Shown piece by piece: positions 1 through 7,466 of a DNA stretch of 64,000 nucleotides. This DNA is from Streptomyces mangrovisoli (GTDB taxonomy: Bacteria > Actinomycetota > Actinomycetes > Streptomycetales > Streptomycetaceae): positions 19,076 to 83,075 of the forward strand of contig NZ_LAVA02000073.1 in NCBI RefSeq assembly GCF_000974985.2. Reading direction: 5' to 3'. Both the position numbers and the translations under genes were made by a program. A model generated the notes under the pieces. That model made no database searches. It was not told where the DNA came from and saw only the letters and a list, made by a program, of their open reading frames with translations. Positions within the stretch are counted from its first letter, which is position 1; every line of letters starts with the position of its first letter.

Positions 1-51
1 GTGTGGCGCGTCGTCTGCTCGGTCATGAACGTTCCGCGCGAGCGGCACTGA
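1..51 (+). CDS. C-terminal end of a DUF3046-like protein (partial)
   Basis: Reading frame 1 is open from the window edge for 16 codons and stops at 49-51. The visible tail reads VWRVVCSVMNVPRERH. This resembles the C-terminus of the small DUF3046 proteins that commonly lie just upstream of recA in Streptomyces. The rest of the gene is outside the window. The assignment rests on a short tail plus gene order, so it is tentative; the function of the family is unknown. Confidence 0.5.
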   Translation: MWRVVCSVMNVPRERH

Positions 52-93
52 GTCCGCGCGAAGACCGGGGGCAGCGGTACCGCTGTCACTGCC

Positions 94-1377
94 GTGGGCG
101 AGACTTGGTCCGTGGCACCCACTGACGAGACCGGGCAGGTCCCCGCGCACCCATCGCCGTTCGGCACGACGCCGCCCGCCGGGCCCCCGGCCGCGGACAC
201 CGCCGCGCGGGGCGCGGGGATGCCGCGCTGGCTGCCCCGCGCCATGGTGCTCGCGCTCGCCCTCGTCGCCGCCTTCCAGCTGGGCAGCTGGGCCTTCCAC
301 CAGCTGACCGGGCTGCTGATCAACATCCTGATCGCGTTCTTCCTGGCCCTCGCCATGGAGCCCGCGGTGGCCCGGATGTCCGCCCGGGGGATGCGGCGCG
401 GGCTCGCCACCTTCCTGGTCTTCCTCGGCCTCGTGATCGTCGTCGCCGGTTTCATCACCCTGCTCGGCTCGATGCTGGCCGGGCAGATCATCAAGCTGGT
501 CGAGGGCTTCCCCGACTACCTCGACTCGCTGATCCACTGGGTCAACTCGACCTTCCACACCAAACTCAGACGGGTCGACATCCAGGAGGGGCTGCTCCGC
601 TCCGACTGGCTGAAGAAGTACGCGCAGAACAGCGCCGCCGGCGTGCTGGACGTCTCCACCCAGGTGCTCGGCGGCCTGTTCCAGCTGCTGACGATCGGCC
701 TGTTCTCCTTCTACTTCGCCGCCGACGGGCCCCGGCTGCGCCGGGCGCTGTGCTCCGTGCTGCCGCCCGCCCGGCAGGCCGAAGTGCTGCGCGCGTGGCA
801 GATCGCCATCGACAAGACCGGCGGCTACCTGTACTCGCGCGGCCTGATGGCCCTCATCTCCGGGATAGCCCACTACATCCTGTTCCAGGCGCTGGGCATC
901 CCCTACGCGCCGGTGCTCGGCGTCTGGGTGGGCTTCGTCTCCCAGTTCATCCCCACCATCGGCACCTATCTCGCGGGCGCCCTGCCGATGCTGATCGCGT
1001 TCACGGTCAACCCCTGGTACGCGCTGTGGGTGCTGATCTTCGTCGTGATCTACCAGCAGTTCGAGAACTACGTGCTCCAGCCCAAGCTCACCTCGAAGAC
1101 CGTCGACATCCATCCCGCGGTCGCCTTCGGCTCGGTCGTCGCGGGCACCGCCCTGCTGGGCGCCGTGGGCGCGCTCATCTCGATCCCCGCCGTAGCCACG
1201 CTCCAGGCGTTCCTGGGGGCGTACGTGAAGCGCTACGACGTCGAGGACGACCCCCGGGTCGAGGGCCACCCGGGGGGCACCTCCGGGCCCGGCCCGTTCG
1301 CCCGCCTGCGACAGCGGTTCACGGGCGGCGACGGCGAGGGACGGGGGCACGGGCAGGGCCAGGGCGGGCGTCAGTAG
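94..1377 (+). CDS. AI-2E family transporter (integral membrane protein)
   Basis: A 427-residue membrane protein of the AI-2E/PerM permease superfamily (PF01594). After a Pro/Gly-rich cytoplasmic stretch of about 45 residues there are about seven or eight hydrophobic segments. The family-typical region FVSQFIPTIGTYLAG followed by QQFENYVLQPKL is present at about residues 285-335. The C-terminus is a Gly/Arg-rich tail with EGRGHGQGQGG repeats. Family members include quorum-signal exporters and ion antiporters, so the substrate cannot be stated. The GTG start at 94 has only a weak ribosome site; a GTG at 112 is possible. Confidence 0.85.
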   Translation: MGETWSVAPTDETGQVPAHPSPFGTTPPAGPPAADTAARGAGMPRWLPRAMVLALALVAAFQLGSWAFHQLTGLLINILIAFFLALAMEPAVARMSARGMRRGLATFLVFLGLVIVVAGFITLLGSMLAGQIIKLVEGFPDYLDSLIHWVNSTFHTKLRRVDIQEGLLRSDWLKKYAQNSAAGVLDVSTQVLGGLFQLLTIGLFSFYFAADGPRLRRALCSVLPPARQAEVLRAWQIAIDKTGGYLYSRGLMALISGIAHYILFQALGIPYAPVLGVWVGFVSQFIPTIGTYLAGALPMLIAFTVNPWYALWVLIFVVIYQQFENYVLQPKLTSKTVDIHPAVAFGSVVAGTALLGAVGALISIPAVATLQAFLGAYVKRYDVEDDPRVEGHPGGTSGPGPFARLRQRFTGGDGEGRGHGQGQGGRQ

Positions 1378-2225
1378 GCGACGACCGCCCACACGCCGGC
1401 CGCGACCACCGCCACCGCGTAACAGCCCACCGCCGCCGTCACGACACGCATCCGCGTGCGCTCGCTCCAGGACGTGCGGGACAGCAGCCAGGCCAGCACG
1501 GGCAGGACCAGGACCGCGTGCAGGCTCACCCCGTGCAGCGGTTTGAGCGGGGCCGTCGACGCGTAGGCGGCCTGCTGGTGACCGGTCCGGACGAGGAACA
1601 CCCCGCGCGCGATCATCGCCGCCCCCGAGACCAGCGCCACGAGCAGGATCGCGAACCCCGAACGCACCGCGCGTGCCATCCCCACGGGACCCGTGGGCCG
1701 TTGCCGGAACGACGCCACGGCGAACAGGGTGAGCACGACCACGAGGACGGCCCCGCCCACCGCGAGCGCCATGGAGACCACCGTGTCGAACGGCGTCTCC
1801 ATGTCGAGGTGCGAGGGCACCCGGCGCCACGCCTGGAGGGTGATGCCGCCGACCTCCAGGACGCAGTCGGCGGCGAGGACCAGCAGCAGCGCGGCGCGCG
1901 GCCGCGGGCGCACCCGTACGTACGAGGTGACCCAGCACACCGCGATCAGGGTCACGCCGAACGACAACCCGAACGTGACCGGCTTGCGCCAGGAGACCGG
2001 CCCGAACCAGGGACCGCCGTCGACGGCGAAGACCACCAGGTGCGCGAGCCCCGAGAGGATCAGCACCGCACCGGTCGCGACAGCGGCCCGCTCGACGGGA
2101 CGGAGCCCGGTCCACCACGGGGGGACGGCAGGCCGCGGCGAGGGCAGGGACGGAGAGGGCACGGACGGCGAAGGCGCGGAGGGCGAGGGCGCAGGCGGCG
2201 CGGACAGGGGTGGCTGCTCTTCCAT
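1371..2225 (-). CDS. hypothetical multi-spanning membrane protein
   Basis: The protein is 284 residues from the ATG at 2225 (MEEQPPLSAPPAP). The frame is open further upstream, but that stretch overlaps the recA promoter and looks non-coding. An N-terminal Ser/Pro repeat of the form SPSxP, about 35 residues, precedes about seven hydrophobic helices. One loop carries the segment WFGPVSWRKPVTFGLSFG. I do not recognise a characterised family. It overlaps the end of the AI-2E gene by 7 bases in a convergent arrangement and is divergent from recA, so its promoter lies close to the SOS-controlled recA promoter. Confidence 0.75.
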   Translation of the reverse strand: MEEQPPLSAPPAPSPSAPSPSVPSPSLPSPRPAVPPWWTGLRPVERAAVATGAVLILSGLAHLVVFAVDGGPWFGPVSWRKPVTFGLSFGVTLIAVCWVTSYVRVRPRPRAALLLVLAADCVLEVGGITLQAWRRVPSHLDMETPFDTVVSMALAVGGAVLVVVLTLFAVASFRQRPTGPVGMARAVRSGFAILLVALVSGAAMIARGVFLVRTGHQQAAYASTAPLKPLHGVSLHAVLVLPVLAWLLSRTSWSERTRMRVVTAAVGCYAVAVVAAGVWAVVAY

Positions 2226-2361
2226 CCGCCCAGAGTGCCGGGCACGCCCCGCGCGGTCGTCGTCCGGCCGGAGTGACCCGGCGTACGCCGAGGGGAGTAA
2301 CGCAGACCCCCGGCCCCTCACCCGGCCGCGAACGTAGGCTCGGACATGCCGAGTGGTGAGC

Positions 2362-2391
2362 TTGACACGAAAATCGAACATCCATTCTTAT
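2362..2391 (+). promoter_or_regulatory. recA promoter with LexA (SOS) operator
   Basis: TTGACA (2362-2367) is followed by the sequence CGAACATCCATTCT at 2375-2388, then TTATAG. GAAC-N4-ATTC is one mismatch from the actinobacterial LexA consensus GAAC-N4-GTTC. The operator lies between or over the core promoter elements, where repressor binding would block transcription. The arrangement agrees with the SOS box known for Streptomyces recA genes. Confidence 0.8.
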
Positions 2392-2453
2392 AGGGGAACC
2401 GGTGAGGCTCTCGTCGGGTGCTTTGCCCCGTTTCGTATGGAGTGGTACCCGAG

Positions 2454-2462
2454 TTATCCACA
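2454..2462 (+). promoter_or_regulatory. DnaA-box-like nonamer upstream of recA
   Basis: TTATCCACA differs at one base from the Streptomyces DnaA box TTGTCCACA. It lies in the presumed 5' leader of recA. Binding is not shown; a single nonamer can occur by chance. Confidence 0.3.
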
Positions 2463-2551
2463 GGCCGGACCGGCGTCGGGGCGCGTTGTCAGTGGCAGGC
2501 GTTAGCGTCTTTGACGTGAAGCGATCGACTCAAGCAAACCGGGTGGAACCC

Positions 2552-3670
2552 ATGGCAGGAACCGACCGCGAGAAGGCGCTCGACGCCGCGCTCGCACAGA
2601 TTGAACGGCAGTTCGGCAAGGGCGCGGTGATGCGCCTGGGCGAGCGCCCGAACGAGCCCATCGAGGTCATCCCCACCGGGTCGACCGCACTCGACGTCGC
2701 CCTGGGCGTCGGCGGTCTGCCGCGTGGCCGCGTGGTGGAGGTGTACGGCCCGGAGTCCTCCGGCAAGACGACCCTGACCCTGCACGCCGTGGCGAACGCG
2801 CAGAAGGCCGGCGGCCAGGTCGCCTTCGTCGACGCGGAGCACGCACTCGACCCCGAGTACGCGAAGAAGCTCGGCGTCGACATCGACAACCTGATCCTGT
2901 CCCAGCCGGACAACGGCGAGCAGGCGCTGGAGATCGTGGACATGCTGGTCCGCTCCGGTGCGCTCGACCTCATCGTCATCGACTCGGTCGCCGCGCTCGT
3001 CCCGCGCGCGGAGATCGAGGGTGAGATGGGCGACAGTCACGTGGGTCTTCAGGCCCGTCTGATGAGCCAGGCCCTGCGGAAGATCACCAGCGCGCTCAAC
3101 CAGTCGAAGACCACCGCGATCTTCATCAACCAGCTCCGCGAGAAGATCGGCGTGATGTTCGGCTCCCCGGAGACCACGACCGGTGGCCGGGCGCTGAAGT
3201 TCTACGCCTCGGTGCGTATCGACATCCGCCGTATCGAGACCCTGAAGGACGGCACCGAGGCGGTCGGCAACCGCACCCGCTGCAAGGTCGTCAAGAACAA
3301 GGTCGCGCCGCCCTTCAAGCAGGCCGAGTTCGACATCCTCTACGGCCAGGGCATCAGCCGTGAGGGCGGCCTGATCGACATGGGCGTGGAGCACGGCTTC
3401 GTCCGCAAGGCCGGCGCCTGGTACACGTACGAGGGCGACCAGCTCGGCCAGGGCAAGGAGAACGCGCGCAACTTCCTCAAGGACAACCCCGACCTGGCCA
3501 ACGAGATCGAGAAGAAGATCAAGGAGAAGCTGGGCGTCGGCGTGCGTCCGGAGGAGCCCAGCGCGGAGCCGGGCGCCGACGCGGCGGTCGCCACCCCCGC
3601 CGACGACGCGAAGACGGTCCCCGCCCCGGCTGCCAAGGCCAGCAAGGCCAAGGCCCCGGCCGCCAAGTAA
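2552..3670 (+). CDS. recA: RecA recombinase
   Basis: A 372-residue RecA, the ATP-dependent strand-exchange protein of homologous recombination and the co-protease that triggers LexA self-cleavage. The Walker A motif GPESSGKT is at residues 66-73, Walker B is LIVIDSVAAL near 140, and the DNA-binding loop L2 region FGSPETTTGG is near 205. The acidic/Lys-Ala-rich C-terminal tail (AAKASKAKAPAAK) is typical of Streptomyces RecA. The ATG at 2552 was chosen because it gives the standard MAGTDREKALDAAL N-terminus. recX follows after 3 bases, so the two are almost certainly one operon under the upstream SOS operator. Confidence 0.98.
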   Translation: MAGTDREKALDAALAQIERQFGKGAVMRLGERPNEPIEVIPTGSTALDVALGVGGLPRGRVVEVYGPESSGKTTLTLHAVANAQKAGGQVAFVDAEHALDPEYAKKLGVDIDNLILSQPDNGEQALEIVDMLVRSGALDLIVIDSVAALVPRAEIEGEMGDSHVGLQARLMSQALRKITSALNQSKTTAIFINQLREKIGVMFGSPETTTGGRALKFYASVRIDIRRIETLKDGTEAVGNRTRCKVVKNKVAPPFKQAEFDILYGQGISREGGLIDMGVEHGFVRKAGAWYTYEGDQLGQGKENARNFLKDNPDLANEIEKKIKEKLGVGVRPEEPSAEPGADAAVATPADDAKTVPAPAAKASKAKAPAAK

Positions 3671-3673
3671 CCC

Positions 3674-4504
3674 GTGACGCGACGAACCGAGTGGCCCGAG
3701 TACGTCCCCGCCGCCGCCCGCGGCCGGGGCGACGCAGGGGGCACGGGCCCCACCGGGGAGGACGGTCCGTACGGGGCCGGGCCGGGCGGAACCGGTGCTT
3801 CGTACGGCGGGGAGCCGGACCGGAGTGACGACCAGTACGGCGCCCGGCCGGACCGCGCGGGCGAGGGGCCCGGCGAGTCCGGGAGCGAGGGCTTCGCGGG
3901 CGGAGGCCGGCGTCGGGGCCGGGGCCGCCGGGGTCTCGGCGGACCGGCCGGTGAGAACGGCGGTTCTTCCTCCTCGTCGAGGGCCGAGAAGGAGGAACCC
4001 CCGGCGGACCCGGTCGAGCGGGCGCGGGCGATCTGTCTGCGTCTGCTGACCGGGACCCCGCGCACCCGCAAGCAACTGGCCGACGCCCTGCGCAAGCGGG
4101 AGATCCCGGACGAGGCGGCCGAGGAGGTGCTGTCGCGGTTCGAGGAGGTCGGGCTGATCGACGACGGCGCGTACGCGGACGCCTGGGTGGAGTCCCGGCA
4201 CCACGGCCGGGGCCTGGCGCGGCGGGCGCTCGCCCAGGAACTGCGGACCAAGGGCGTCGACTCCGCCCTGATCGACGAGGCCGTCGGCCGGCTCGACTCC
4301 GACCAGGAGGAGGAGACGGCCCGCGAACTCGTCGCCCGCAAGCTGCGTGCCACCCGCGGCCTCGACCGCGACAAGCGCATGAGGCGCCTCGCGGGGATGC
4401 TGGCCCGCAAGGGCTATGCGGAGGGCATGGCCCTGCGCGTGGTCCGGCAGGCGCTGGCGGACGAGGGTGAGGAGACGGACTTCCTGGATGAGGGGGGTCA
4501 CTGA
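3674..4504 (+). CDS. recX: RecX regulatory protein
   Basis: A 276-residue RecX, which binds RecA filaments and restrains RecA activity. The conserved three-helix RecX repeats occupy about residues 110-270, with the typical ICLRLLTGTPRTRKQLADAL, GLIDDGAYADAWVESR and LARKGYAEGMALRVVRQAL segments. The first 105 residues are a Gly/Arg/Glu-rich low-complexity extension absent from most RecX proteins. The GTG start lies 3 bases after the recA stop, so translation is probably coupled to recA. Confidence 0.95.
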   Translation: MTRRTEWPEYVPAAARGRGDAGGTGPTGEDGPYGAGPGGTGASYGGEPDRSDDQYGARPDRAGEGPGESGSEGFAGGGRRRGRGRRGLGGPAGENGGSSSSSRAEKEEPPADPVERARAICLRLLTGTPRTRKQLADALRKREIPDEAAEEVLSRFEEVGLIDDGAYADAWVESRHHGRGLARRALAQELRTKGVDSALIDEAVGRLDSDQEEETARELVARKLRATRGLDRDKRMRRLAGMLARKGYAEGMALRVVRQALADEGEETDFLDEGGH

Positions 4505-4577
4505 TCGCGAGGGCAAGGCTCTCGGATCGCGAGCGTGAGTCTGTCCGAGCGCGAGGCGGAGCCTCCCCGGGTGTGAC

Positions 4578-4666
4578 GGCACGGGTCTCCGAGCGGGATG
4601 GCACGGGTCTCCGAGGCTGATGGCGGGTCGTGTCCGAGCGTGATGGCGCGGGTCTCTGACCGGTAT
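4578..4666. repeat. 22-bp tandem repeat, four copies
   Basis: Units at 4578-4599, 4600-4621, 4622-4644 (23 bp) and 4645-4666 follow the pattern GGCRCGGGTCTCCGAGCGTGAT with a few substitutions each. The fourth unit also forms the left arm of the inverted repeat 4646-4702. Confidence 0.8.
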
Positions 4667-4702
4667 CTGGCAGTACGTCAGGTGCCGATCAGAGACCCGC
4701 GC
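4646..4702. terminator. inverted repeat, candidate recA-recX terminator
   Basis: The arms 4646-4663 and 4685-4702 pair over 18 bp with one mismatch, 14 of them contiguous (GCGCGGGTCTCTGA), around a 21-base loop. It lies about 140 bases after recX. There is no T-tract, as is usual in Streptomyces terminators, so the role is inferred from stem length and position. Confidence 0.45.
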
Positions 4703-4864
4703 TTCTGTGTGGGGAGCGCTGCGCGGGGCGGCAGTGTCCGGTGGTGCCCCAGGGTCACCCGTTGCGCACGCTTAGTGTGCGTGACGGGGAGGGTGCACGG
4801 GTTTGGGGCGGCGGTAGCTTCGCCCGGTCCGTCGCGTACCAGTACGTCTGAAAGGCGCCCCGCC

Positions 4865-5827
4865 ATGCCCTCGACCGCCTGCCGCCGAAGAATCGTGCTC
4901 GTCCCGCTGCTCGGCTCGTCCCTGTTGCTGAGCGGCTGTGGTCTGACGGACAGCACCGCGGACAGCTCCGGCAGCGGGCACCTCACGATCGGGTTCGTGA
5001 ACGGGGGCAGCACCGAGTTCCACACCTGCCTCCAGAAGTCCATGGAGGAGACCGCCTCCAGCAATCTGGTGAGTCTCGTCACCGCCAACTCGCACCAGGA
5101 CGCGGACGACGAACTGTCCAACATCCAGGACATGATCGACCGCCGGGTGAGCGCGATCATCCTCCAGACCGTCGACACCCAGGCGCTCAAGAAGGACATC
5201 GCCGAGGCCAAGGCCGCGCACATCCCGCTCTTCCTGACCTCGGTCAGCGCGGATCCGTCCGACATCCTCGGCGCGGTCGTCGTCGACCTCAAGCAGGTCG
5301 GCAAGCTGGACGCGCAGTGGATCAACGACGACGCCGGCGGCGCGACCGTCGAGGCGGGTGTCATCGCGGGTGCCCCGGGTGCCGCCTCCGACCTGCTGGT
5401 CGGCGGATTCACCAAGGCGCTGGAGGCCAATGTCCACGTGGTCGCCAACAAGCCCGGCATGTTCGACGCGGCCAAGGCGAAGGCGGTCGCCGCGAGCATG
5501 ATCGCGGCGCACCCAAGCCTCGAATACGTGTTCGTGGCCAACGAGGAGATGGCGTTCGCGGCGCGCAAGGCGTTCGTGGCGGCGGGCGCCCCCGGCGTGA
5601 AGATAGTGAGCGTCAACGGCACCGACGCGGCGCTGGCCGCCCTCAAGGACGGCCGGTTCGCGGCCACCGTCTCCAACTCGGCCGCCGACACCGGTCAGTT
5701 GGCGATCGAGAACACCATCGCCCTGCTGCGCAAGCAGAAGGGCGCGCACAAGATCGCCAACACGCCCATCCGCCTGGTCACCAAGGCCAACGCGGACACG
5801 GCTCCGATGTACTGCCCCACGGAGTGA
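4865..5827 (+). CDS. sugar-type ABC substrate-binding lipoprotein
   Basis: A 320-residue extracytoplasmic binding protein of the RbsB/LacI-type periplasmic-binding-protein family. The ATG at 4865 gives a lipoprotein signal ending in LLLSGCG, so it should be lipidated on Cys and anchored outside the membrane. Fold landmarks include LTIGFVNGG, DDELSNIQDMIDRRVSAIILQ, EYVFVANEEMAFAARKAF and VNGTDAALAALKDGRFAATV. No permease or ATPase gene is adjacent, so it either serves a transporter encoded elsewhere or acts as an orphan receptor. The ligand is unknown; ribose/galactose-like sugars are the usual ligands of the family. Confidence 0.85.
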   Translation: MPSTACRRRIVLVPLLGSSLLLSGCGLTDSTADSSGSGHLTIGFVNGGSTEFHTCLQKSMEETASSNLVSLVTANSHQDADDELSNIQDMIDRRVSAIILQTVDTQALKKDIAEAKAAHIPLFLTSVSADPSDILGAVVVDLKQVGKLDAQWINDDAGGATVEAGVIAGAPGAASDLLVGGFTKALEANVHVVANKPGMFDAAKAKAVAASMIAAHPSLEYVFVANEEMAFAARKAFVAAGAPGVKIVSVNGTDAALAALKDGRFAATVSNSAADTGQLAIENTIALLRKQKGAHKIANTPIRLVTKANADTAPMYCPTE

Positions 5828-5849
5828 ACCCCGCCGCCCCCGCGCACGA

Positions 5850-5890
5850 TGGGCGGCCGGCCCGCGGGAGAGCGACGGGCCGGCCGCCCA
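5850..5890. terminator. bidirectional terminator hairpin
   Basis: Perfect 15-bp arms, 5850-5864 and 5876-5890 (TGGGCGGCCGGCCCG and its complement), enclose an 11-base loop. It lies between two convergent genes, the binding lipoprotein and the rhodanese-like gene, so it can serve both. Confidence 0.75.
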
Positions 5891-5903
5891 CCCCGGCCTC
5901 CGG

Positions 5904-6413
5904 CTACGGCGTCACCGGCAACCCGGCCGCCCGCCATGCCTGGAAGCCGCCGACGAGATCCGTCGCCCGGCGCAGCCCGAGCTGGTGCAGGGAGGCCGCT
6001 GCGAGGCTGGAGGCGTAACCCTCGTTGCAGATCACCACGATGCGCAGGTCGTGGCCGGTGGCCTCCGGGACGCGATGACTGCCCCGGGGGTCGAGCCGCC
6101 ACTCCAGTTCGTTGCGCTCGACGACGAGCGCGCCGGGGATCAGTCCGTCCCGCTCGCGCAGGGCGGCGTAGCGGATGTCCACGAGCAGCGCCTCGCCCGC
6201 CTGGGCCGCGCGGAAGGCGTCGTGCGCCTCGACGCGGGCGTAGCGCACCCGAACCCGTTCGAGCAACTCGTCGATACCGGGCGGCTCTTCGGTCCGCGGC
6301 GGTTCTTCGGTCCGCGGCGGTTCTCCGACGCCGGACGCTTCCCCGGTGCCGGGTCCCTGCCCGATGCCCCGCGATTCCTTGGCGGCGGTCGGTTCGTGGC
6401 CGGTGGCGCTCAC
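5904..6413 (-). CDS. rhodanese-like domain protein
   Basis: A 169-residue protein with a Pro/Glu-rich N-terminal 45 residues (repeated PPRTEE) and one rhodanese homology domain. It contains LVDIRYAALRERDGLIPGA, a candidate active-site loop IVVICNEGYASS with the sulfur-carrying Cys, and the closing VGGFQAWRAAGLPV. Rhodaneses move sulfane sulfur, often from thiosulfate or persulfides to thiols. Its ATG overlaps the stop of the upstream cysteine dioxygenase gene by 4 bases, pointing to translational coupling and a shared role in cysteine/sulfur catabolism. Confidence 0.9.
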   Translation of the reverse strand: MSATGHEPTAAKESRGIGQGPGTGEASGVGEPPRTEEPPRTEEPPGIDELLERVRVRYARVEAHDAFRAAQAGEALLVDIRYAALRERDGLIPGALVVERNELEWRLDPRGSHRVPEATGHDLRIVVICNEGYASSLAAASLHQLGLRRATDLVGGFQAWRAAGLPVTP

Positions 6414-7003
6414 TGCCAGTCCTCCGGGCGCTCGACGTGCTCCAGGCGCAGCACCGGGCCGGTGCGGCTGTAGCGGCGGATCTGCGGCAGCGGCGGAAAG
6501 TAGGCGTGCACGGAGATCGCGTGCGTGTCCGCGGATACGTTGAGGACCTCGTGGACGTGGTGGCGGCCGAAGGCGCGGCCCGTGCCGGCCGGCAGGCGTC
6601 GCTGCCGGTCCACGCCGTCGTCGAGTTCCAGGGTCTTCCAGCCGTCGGCGGGCAGTCGCGCGGCCAGCGAGTTCTCCTTGAGCTCACCGGCCGCGGTGAC
6701 GAAGGCGCCGACGGACTCGGCGTGGTCGTGCCAGCCCGTTCCGGTGCCGGGCGGCCAGCCGATCAGCCATGCCTCACTGCCTTTGGGGCCGTCGAGCCGT
6801 ACCCAGGTGCGGCCCTCGGGGTCGAGCGGGAGCGAGGCGATCAGCGCGGCGTCCGCGGCGGTGCGCCGCGCGAAGTCGAGCAGGTCGGCCTGGGTGGGCG
6901 CCGAGGCGGGCACCGCGGACGAGGCGGCAGCCGGGGACACGGGGGCCGCCGGGGAGGCGGAAGCCGCTGGAGCCGGAGGCAGGGAGGAAGGGGAGGCAGA
7001 CAC
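6410..7003 (-). CDS. cysteine dioxygenase
   Basis: A 197-residue type I cysteine dioxygenase of the cupin fold, which oxidises L-cysteine to cysteine sulfinate using mononuclear iron. The metal-binding histidines are visible in GWHDHAES and HHVHEVLN, and VHAYFPPLPQIRRY is typical of the C-terminal half. The GTG at 7003 (VSASPSSLPP) was chosen because AGGA sits 8 bases upstream; an ATG at 7030 is the alternative. The first 40 residues are Ala/Ser/Pro-rich. It is followed by the rhodanese-like gene in a 4-base overlap. A Cys-rich leader ORF 80 bases upstream suggests regulation by cysteine supply. Confidence 0.92.
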   Translation of the reverse strand: MSASPSSLPPAPAASASPAAPVSPAAASSAVPASAPTQADLLDFARRTAADAALIASLPLDPEGRTWVRLDGPKGSEAWLIGWPPGTGTGWHDHAESVGAFVTAAGELKENSLAARLPADGWKTLELDDGVDRQRRLPAGTGRAFGRHHVHEVLNVSADTHAISVHAYFPPLPQIRRYSRTGPVLRLEHVERPEDWQ

Positions 7004-7085
7004 GTGCACCGTCCTGATGAGCGTTCGCATGGGGCCGCGGCGGCACATCGGCGGCGCGCGCGGTGGAGGAGAGAGGGATGCGAGA

Positions 7086-7133
7086 TCAGCAGGACGGGCG
7101 ACACACGCAGCCCGCGTAGCGGACGAGGTCCAT
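7086..7133 (-). CDS. Cys-rich leader peptide upstream of cysteine dioxygenase
   Basis: A 15-codon ORF encodes MDLVRYAGCVCRPSC, with three Cys codons in its last seven codons. A strong ribosome site GGAGGG lies 5 bases before the ATG at 7133. The DLVR-x-A-x-x-CR pattern resembles the short putative leader peptides repeatedly annotated upstream of sulfur-metabolism genes in Streptomyces. It ends 82 bases before the dioxygenase start, where ribosome stalling at Cys codons could alter mRNA folding. A longer 23-codon version from GTG at 7157 is possible but has a poor ribosome site. Expression is not proven. Confidence 0.75.
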   Translation of the reverse strand: MDLVRYAGCVCRPSC

Positions 7134-7466
7134 ATGGACCCTCCGCCACAGGCGCACATCGGTGTCGGTCACGGTTCGGAGTACACCATGACCATGGAGG
7201 GCGGTCAACTGACTGTCACCATGTGGACGGTGGGGTGACCGTGTGTGCGAGCGCCGCGCGAGGACACGCCGAGAACCGCTCCGGCGGGCCGCCGCGCCGG
7301 ACCCCCGGGCCACCCGCCGTGCGGCCCACGCCGGACCCCCGGACCGCCCCCCGTGCGGGCCGCGTCGGACCCCCGGACCCCCCGTGGGGGCCGCGTCGGA
7401 CCCCCGGACCGCCCCTCGTGCGGCCCCCTGAACACCTTGGCCGGCCGACGGCGGCCCCCGGCCCCC
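7134..7466. other. intergenic region with 34-bp repeats
   Basis: This region lies between the leader ORF and the end of the monooxygenase gene. It should hold the promoter of the cysteine dioxygenase transcript in its first 100 bases, although no clear -10/-35 pair was recognised. The rest is occupied by GC-rich tandem repeats (7284-7430). The frames open across it are repeat-derived. Confidence 0.4.
7284..7430. repeat. about 34-bp GC-rich tandem repeat, four copies
   Basis: The core CGGACCCCCGG occurs at 7298, 7332, 7366 and 7397, giving spacings of 34, 34 and 31 bases, with the surrounding CCGTGCGGGCCGCGT also repeated. It sits in the 3' region of the monooxygenase gene on the minus strand. 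Confidence 0.75.

Larger units (their letters stand above)
2226..2551. other. recA upstream intergenic region
   Basis: This 326-base divergent region sits between the membrane protein and recA. It holds a TTGACA -35-like hexamer at 2362-2367, the LexA-type operator at 2375-2388 with an AT-rich TTATAG stretch just after it, and a DnaA-box-like sequence TTATCCACA at 2454-2462. The recA frame is open back to 2402, but nothing there resembles RecA. Confidence 0.6.
4505..4864. other. recX-binding lipoprotein intergenic region, repeat-rich
   Basis: This 360-base stretch has no convincing gene; the open frame from 4598 has repeat-derived sequence and no family features. It holds a four-copy 22-bp tandem repeat and an 18-bp inverted repeat, which are listed separately. 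The last 160 bases before the lipoprotein start presumably contain its promoter, but I recognise no specific elements. Confidence 0.5.

Noticed and set aside
1371..2381. Long upstream extension of the membrane-protein frame to 2381.
   Set aside because: The extra 52 codons cross the recA operator and lack a plausible protein sequence; ATG 2225 gives a reasonable N-terminus.
2489..4582. 697-codon open frame antisense to recA and recX.
   Set aside because: Shadow of the recA-recX codon bias on the opposite strand; no family resemblance and no ribosome site.
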